Positions 59,797-64,000 of a stretch of 64,000 nt of DNA are shown one piece after another (the first letter of the stretch is position 1; each line of letters opens with the position of its first letter). The translations under genes were made by a program, and so were the position numbers. Origin of the DNA: Micromonospora luteifusca (GTDB lineage: Bacteria > Actinomycetota > Actinomycetes > Mycobacteriales > Micromonosporaceae); the NCBI RefSeq assembly GCF_016907275.1, contig NZ_JAFBBP010000001.1, positions 5,198,001 through 5,262,000 of the forward strand. The letters run 5' to 3'. Under the pieces are notes generated by a model. That model worked only from the letters and a program-made list of their open reading frames with translations. It had not been told where the DNA came from and made no database searches.

Positions 59797-60567
59797 ATGG
59801 AGACCGTCGTCTTCTACCAGTTCGTGACCGAGGTGCCGCAGGCCGCTGCCATCTGGTCGACCCTGTTCCTGCTGGCACTGGGCGTGCTCGCCGCGCTGGT
59901 CGCCCGCCCCGAGCGGGACCGGCCCACGGACGATCCGCTCCCGGCCGCGCCGACCGCCCGCGAGTTGGCCGCGGCCGAGGCCGTCGACCTGCGCCGGTAC
60001 GCCGAGGAGGTAGCCGTCGCCGCGGCCGGGGCGGCCAGGACGGCACGGCGGCGCCGTGAGGCCTGGCTCACCGCCCAGGAGCAGCTGGAACGGGCCTGGG
60101 CGGGGTACGACGAGGCGGACACCGCCGCCCGCCGCTTCGCGGGTTCTGCGGCGCTGCCCACCCCGCACACACCCCGGACCCCCGCCGAGTACGCATCCCG
60201 GGAGCGCTACCTGCACCGCGCGGCGACGGCGGCGTACTGGCGGGGCGACCTGACCATGGCGCAGCTCGGTGACGTGTTCGGGCACCGACACGGGTGGGAT
60301 CCCCGACGGCACCCGGTCGAGCAGGAGGCGCTGCTCAGCCGGACGATCCGGGACGCGAGACTGGCCGACTACCAGGCCGCCGCCACCGAGGAGCGGGTCG
60401 CCTGGCGGGACGCGGAACTGGCCGCCGAGTCGGCGCGCACCCTCGCCGAGGAGGCGTACGCGGCAGCGGCCCGGTTGCGGCCGAGCCCGGCACCCGCCCG
60501 AGGGGCGGCGAGCGGGGCGACTCGTCCCGCCCTCGTGGCACGTTGGCGGCCGGCTCGCGCGGGTTGA
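59797..60567 (+). CDS. Membrane-anchored helical protein of unknown function (256 aa)
   Basis: ATG 59797 (GAGGTG upstream) begins METVVFYQFVTEVPQAAAIW, with one membrane helix STLFLLALGVLAALVA at about residues 21-36. The rest is soluble: long Ala/Arg/Glu-rich helices likely to form coiled coils (RYAEEVAVAAAGAARTARRR). In the centre TPAEYASRERYLHRAATAAY and LTMAQLGDVFGHRHGWDP give a small ordered region. It lies upstream of the c-di-AMP riboswitch operon but ends before its promoter. Function unknown; similar proteins are common in Micromonospora (from memory). Confidence 0.65.
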   Translation: METVVFYQFVTEVPQAAAIWSTLFLLALGVLAALVARPERDRPTDDPLPAAPTARELAAAEAVDLRRYAEEVAVAAAGAARTARRRREAWLTAQEQLERAWAGYDEADTAARRFAGSAALPTPHTPRTPAEYASRERYLHRAATAAYWRGDLTMAQLGDVFGHRHGWDPRRHPVEQEALLSRTIRDARLADYQAAATEERVAWRDAELAAESARTLAEEAYAAAARLRPSPAPARGAASGATRPALVARWRPARAG

Positions 60568-60842
60568 GTCCGATCCGTTACGTGAGCCCCGTCACGCCAT
60601 TCGAAAATCGGACGTCCGGCACGATCGGCTCGATCTGTCCCGTAAATGTGGCCGCGTTGTCGACGCCCTGTCCGGTTGTCGCCCACAGGCGTCGCCGTAA
60701 CGGGTTGTCCCATCGAGTCACATCATCGGCAATACGCGCAGAAATTGCCGCAGCGAATCGGGTTTACGCAGGTGAACCTTGCTTGGCGCGGTGCGGACAA
60801 GGCCAGTAGTGTCGTCCCGTCCGGTGCGGTAATCGATCGCAA

Positions 60843-60992
60843 GAGGCGACGCCGCGCCGACCCGCTCAATCGTGATCAACGAACCGGGGACCCATCAGTA
60901 AGTCCGGGGTGAATCCGCGAGCCACGGCCCGCGGTAGGGCGATCTTCCCGCCCGAATCCGTCAGCTAACCCGGTAGGCGGTGTCGGAAGGAG
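60843..60992 (+). promoter_or_regulatory. c-di-AMP riboswitch (ydaO-yuaA type)
   Basis: The region carries the conserved parts ACCGGGGACCCA (60883-60894), GGGGTGAATCCGCG, GCGGTAGGGCGATCTTCCC and CCGAATCCGTCAGCTAACCC followed by GGTAGGCGGTGTCGGAAGGAG. These are the hallmark blocks of the ydaO class, which binds cyclic di-AMP and controls wall hydrolase and osmotic genes in Actinobacteria. It lies 247 bp upstream of a secreted peptidase-like gene. A possible -10 hexamer TAGTGT is at 60807-60812. The first part of the gap (60568-60800) shows no gene. Confidence 0.92.
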
Positions 60993-61239
60993 TTCCCAAC
61001 TCGTGCAGCACCTTTCCACCCCTCGGTTGTTCCCTCGCCTCCACGGCGCAGCGGTGCCCCCGCTCATTCGTCCAGTGACGGTGAGCTGACCCCCCGGGTC
61101 ATCGCCTTTCCCGCCCGGCCACGCCGGGCGTTCCCCTGAGCGGTTCACCATCCGCGGACCACGGTCCGTGCGCTGACGCCTGCCCGGATACCGGTCCGGC
61201 CGCGGTGTGCCGCTCTCCCCCCCGATCCGTGGAGGACCC

Positions 61240-62061
61240 GTGAAGCACACCATGCAGCGTCAACTCCGACGCTTCGCCACCCAGCGCCCGTACCAGATCG
61301 CCGCCGCCTCCGCCGCGGCCCTCGTGATCGCCACCACCACCGGCGCTCTGCTCACCACCACCGACGACGCTCCGGCCAGCCAGCGCACCGCGACCACGGT
61401 CGCCGAGATGCGCAGCGACACCGTCGCCTCCCTCGGCGAGGCACCCGATGCTTCCCCCTCGGCCAGCGCTGCCCCGGCCACCAGCGCCGCGTCTCCCGCC
61501 GCCAAGGCCAGCACCAACCCGGACCTGACCCGTAAGCCGGAGCCGCCGAAGCCGCCGGCGACCAAGGTGCTCGACTACGAGTACGAGGCGCAGAACACGT
61601 ACTACAACTGCGGCCCGGCGGCCACCCGCAACGCGCTCAGCGCCACCGGCATCGACCGCACCCAGGAGGAACTCGGTGCCGAGCTGGGCACCACCGAGAT
61701 GGGCACCAACTCGGCCGAGGACACCACCCGGGTGCTCAACGCCGAGGTGAAGGGCTCCCCGTACCGGACCCGGATGTTCGCCGGCGCACCCAGCCCGGCG
61801 CAGATGGACCGACTCCAGGCCGACGTCGTCAAGGCCATCACCGACGGGCGGGGCGTGGTGGCCAACGTGGTCGGCGACGCCACCGACACCGACGGTGGGT
61901 GGCACTCCTACGGCGGCGGGCACTACATCGCCGTCGTGGGTTACAAGGACAACGGCCGGACCGTGCGGATCGCCGACTCGGCGAACCCGGCCGACCCGTC
62001 GTACTGGATCACCACGATCGACCTGGCCAACTGGATCACCAGCCGGGGCTACTCCGCCTGA
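61240..62061 (+). CDS. Secreted C39-like cysteine peptidase
   Basis: The 273-aa protein starts with GTG 61240 (GGAGG 4 nt upstream; ATG 61252 is a shorter alternative). Residues 1-40 are a signal peptide or anchor (RPYQIAAASAAALVIATTT), followed by a Ser/Ala/Pro linker to residue 110. The domain has YYNCGPAATRNALSA with Cys124, SYGGGHYIAVVGYKDNG with His228 and VRIADSANP with Asp246, the C39_2-type papain-like triad. The riboswitch upstream suggests that it acts on the cell wall in response to c-di-AMP. Terminator at 62079-62117. Confidence 0.88.
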   Translation: MKHTMQRQLRRFATQRPYQIAAASAAALVIATTTGALLTTTDDAPASQRTATTVAEMRSDTVASLGEAPDASPSASAAPATSAASPAAKASTNPDLTRKPEPPKPPATKVLDYEYEAQNTYYNCGPAATRNALSATGIDRTQEELGAELGTTEMGTNSAEDTTRVLNAEVKGSPYRTRMFAGAPSPAQMDRLQADVVKAITDGRGVVANVVGDATDTDGGWHSYGGGHYIAVVGYKDNGRTVRIADSANPADPSYWITTIDLANWITSRGYSA

Positions 62062-62078
62062 CCCAGGCACGCTGACCG

Positions 62079-62117
62079 CCGCGGGCGCCGTCCCTCACGA
62101 GGGGCCGGCGCCCGCGG
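62079..62117 (+). terminator. Strong hairpin terminator
   Basis: A perfect 12-bp stem, CCGCGGGCGCCG (62079-62090) with CGGCGCCCGCGG (62106-62117), 17 nt after the peptidase stop. Confidence 0.75.
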
Positions 62118-62183
62118 TGTCTTTCCGAAGCGGTCCGGGGTACGCCGCCATCGACGACTCTCGTCCGGGGCGGTGAACCGTGG

Positions 62184-62189
62184 CAGACT
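62184..62189 (+). promoter_or_regulatory. -10-like element of a leaderless promoter
   Basis: CAGACT is followed by 6 nt and the GTG at 62196. It deviates from TANNNT at the first base. No ribosome site is seen. Confidence 0.4.
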
Positions 62190-62195
62190 GCGGCC

Positions 62196-62942
62196 GTGGT
62201 GGATGAATCGGTTGGTCGGGCCGGCCGTCGGCCCGTCCTGCTGCTGCTGCACGGGATGGGGGCGACCGGGGACGTCTGGTTGCCCTGGGCGCCGCTGCTG
62301 GAGCAGCACTGGCCCGGGCGGTGGCTGGCACCGGACCTCGCCGGCCACGGCTGGGCGGCGCCGCTGCCGTCGTACTCCTTCGAGGGTTTCGCCCGGCAGA
62401 TCGCGCAGGGTCTGGCCTCCGACGACCGCGTCGTCGTGCTCGGGCACTCGCTCGGTGGGGTCGTCGGCCTGGCGCTGGCCGCCCGTGCCGCCGGAATACC
62501 GGTGGACGCGGTGGTCGGGCTGGGCATCAAGGCGCTCTGGTCACCCGCCGAGCTGGAACGCGCCGCCGACCTGGCCGCGCGTCCGGTGAGCTGGTTCGCC
62601 AGCCGTACCGAGGCGGCCCGCCGTTACCTGCGCGTCGCCGGACTGGCCGGTCTGCTCCCGCCGGACCACCCGGTGGTGGACGCCGGGCTGCGTCAGGTCG
62701 ACGGCCGGTGGCGTCTCGCCATGGATCCGAACGCCTTCGCCGTCGGCGAGCCCAACCTGGCCGCACTACTGGCGGCGATCGACGTGCCGGTGGTGCTGGC
62801 GCGCGGTGAACACGACCCGATGGTCACCGACGCTCAGCTCAAGGAGTACGACGTACCGGTCGCCACTCTGCCCGGTCTCGGGCACAACGCGCACGTGGAG
62901 GACCCGGCGGCCGTGCTGGCGCTGCTCGACCCGTACCGCTGA
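62196..62942 (+). CDS. Alpha/beta hydrolase
   Basis: The 248-aa protein has LLLLHGMGATGDVWLPWAPL with the oxyanion HG, the nucleophile elbow VVVLGHSLGGVVGLAL, Asp in VLARGEHDPMVT and His in LPGLGHNAHVEDPAAVLALL, the complete Ser-Asp-His triad. It is a cytosolic serine hydrolase of the esterase/MenH-like group; substrate unknown. GTG 62196 opens VDESVGRAGRRPVLLLL. It is convergent with the last gene, 4 bp between the stops. Confidence 0.9.
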   Translation: MVDESVGRAGRRPVLLLLHGMGATGDVWLPWAPLLEQHWPGRWLAPDLAGHGWAAPLPSYSFEGFARQIAQGLASDDRVVVLGHSLGGVVGLALAARAAGIPVDAVVGLGIKALWSPAELERAADLAARPVSWFASRTEAARRYLRVAGLAGLLPPDHPVVDAGLRQVDGRWRLAMDPNAFAVGEPNLAALLAAIDVPVVLARGEHDPMVTDAQLKEYDVPVATLPGLGHNAHVEDPAAVLALLDPYR

Positions 62943-62946
62943 GCGG

Positions 62947-64000
62947 CTATGCCTGTGCGGACGCGGTCAGTTCCTTCGCGGGCATCAGCTCCCGGCGGGC
63001 GGCGGTCAGGAAGGCCTCGGCGTACGACTCGGCGGGGAAGTCACCCAGGTAACGCCGGCGGGTCGCCCAGCGCTCCGCGGCCAGCGGGTCGGTGTCCAGC
63101 AGCGCGGTCAGCACCTCGTCCACGTTGGACACGTCCCGACGCAGCACGTAACCCGACGCGGCCAGCGGGAAACGCTCGGCGAACTGGTCGCCCTCGTCGC
63201 CCATGTCGGTGACCGCGTACGGCTTGCTGGAGTAGAGGTAGTCCGAGATCACCCCGGACACGTCGGAGATCAGCGCGTCCGACCGGTTCACGCACTCGGT
63301 CAGGCTCAGCGCCCGGGCGGCCGCGCCGACCACGTGCTGGCGTCCGCTGCGGGCCCGGTCGGCCACGAGCAGCTCGGTCAGCCGGCTGAGCTGGCGGGCC
63401 GATGCCGGGTTCTGCGCCGTGTACGGGTGTGCCCGCAGGATCACGGTCGCGCCGCGCGCCAGCAGCCGATGCAGCAGTTCCTCCGCCACCGGCAGCGAGC
63501 AGTAGTCGGCGTCGGCGTGGTGCCCGGTCCAGGTCGGGGTGTAGAGCACCGTCGGTTGTCCCAAGCCCCGCGCCGGCTCCGGGCGTACCGCGATCGACTC
63601 GACCTGCGGCCGGCCCACCACCACGAACTTCTCTGCCGGGATCTGCACCCCGGCGCGGGCGTACCGGTCGATCGCCGCCGGTCCGGCCACGAAGATCCGG
63701 TCGAAGATGCCGGACACCGGGTTGGCGCTCGGCGCCTTGTCGCTGTCGCCGTGGTGCAACTGGACGTGGGTGAGCTGGGTGAAGCGGATGCAGTGGCTGT
63801 TCTTCGCCCCGTGGTTGACGTAGAACGCCGCCCGCAGGCTCGGCACCAGTACCTCGTCCATGGCCCGCAGGGTGGGGCAGTAGACCACCGGCGCGTCGGT
63901 GGCCGCGGCGATCGGGGCCAGGAACTCCGGCTCGCGCAGCACGACCAGGAACGGCCGGCCGATCCGTTCCAGGTACGGCAGCCACATGGTGACCTGGTAT
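62947..64000 (-). CDS. CDP-glycerol glycerophosphotransferase-like protein (5' end beyond window)
   Basis: The frame is open to the right edge; 351 residues are visible. An ATG at 63987 exists, but residues YQVT lie before it in frame, so the true start is probably outside. THVQLHHGDSDKAPSANPVS is the active HG-DSDK block of TagB/TagF-type enzymes, FDRIFVAGPAAIDRY, VLYTPTWTGHHAD and ALISDVSGVISDYLYSSKPY complete the family. They add glycerol-phosphate (or related units) from CDP-glycerol to teichoic-acid-like polymers at the membrane. This fits the pseudaminic acid genes and suggests a teichulosonic/teichoic wall polymer. Confidence 0.88.
   Translation of the reverse strand, partial: YQVTMWLPYLERIGRPFLVVLREPEFLAPIAAATDAPVVYCPTLRAMDEVLVPSLRAAFYVNHGAKNSHCIRFTQLTHVQLHHGDSDKAPSANPVSGIFDRIFVAGPAAIDRYARAGVQIPAEKFVVVGRPQVESIAVRPEPARGLGQPTVLYTPTWTGHHADADYCSLPVAEELLHRLLARGATVILRAHPYTAQNPASARQLSRLTELLVADRARSGRQHVVGAAARALSLTECVNRSDALISDVSGVISDYLYSSKPYAVTDMGDEGDQFAERFPLAASGYVLRRDVSNVDEVLTALLDTDPLAAERWATRRRYLGDFPAESYAEAFLTAARRELMPAKELTASAQA

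Overview
The window is about 72% GC bacterial DNA with dense, mostly non-overlapping genes, GTG starts and many 4-bp ATGA/GTGA stop-start overlaps. Gene content (actinobacterial SAM-IV riboswitch, c-di-AMP riboswitch ahead of a secreted hydrolase, parE/parC pair, SARP/AfsR regulator, nonulosonic-acid wall-polymer genes) points to a filamentous actinomycete, most likely Micromonosporaceae. It looks chromosomal. I found no IS element, tRNA, rRNA or CRISPR array.

Left part (1-34.4 kb): mostly housekeeping and accessory genes. In order: the tail of an OST-HTH protein, a decayed SGNH-hydrolase fragment, a striking AT-rich inverted repeat (947-1019), a Gfo/Idh/MocA oxidoreductase, a NarL-type two-component pair, an SDR plus MFS exporter, a TetR regulator with a clear operator, a large membrane protein with a lipase-type serine motif, a dehalogenase-like hydrolase and an AfsR-type giant regulator. 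The 3' end of the AfsR-type gene carries a copied piece of the CPA1 antiporter gene 2 kb away. Next comes a polar amino-acid ABC transporter (17658-20116, minus) preceded by a SAM-IV riboswitch and a cysteine-containing leader peptide, so it probably imports cystine, methionine or another sulfur compound. A KimA-like APC permease, CorA, 2H phosphoesterase, DinB proteins, an SCP2/glycogen-debranching-like pair, DUF72, small acidic proteins and a secreted SGNH hydrolase follow.

Middle (34.5-42.6 kb): topoisomerase IV-type parE and parC, a membrane protein with a second NarL-type two-component system, and an AlkB-like dioxygenase.

Right part (42.6-64 kb): a surface-glycan region. Its genes match the complete CMP-pseudaminic acid route: PseB (48329-49312), PseC (47175-48332), PseH-like acetyltransferase (51517-52026), PseG (42642-43727), PseI (55343-56395) and PseF-like cytidylyltransferase (43724-44500). 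Beside them are a methyltransferase-like protein, a possible GT-B transferase, a GT-C membrane protein, a GT2 glycosyltransferase, an acyltransferase-3 protein and, at the edge, a TagB/TagF-like glycerophosphotransferase. Inserted between pseH and pseI is a translationally coupled mini-operon: acyl carrier protein, acyl-adenylating enzyme, FabG-like reductase and a small phosphopantetheinyl-transferase-like protein. My best hypothesis is that it makes an ACP-bound (hydroxy)acyl group for decorating the sugar. This is the most novel-looking system here. A tandem array of 80-bp hairpin repeats separates it from pseI.

Regulation: at least nine genes have a TANNNT-like -10 hexamer ending 6-7 nt before the start codon and no Shine-Dalgarno sequence, the signature of leaderless mRNAs. 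A c-di-AMP riboswitch (60843-60992) precedes a secreted C39-like peptidase gene.
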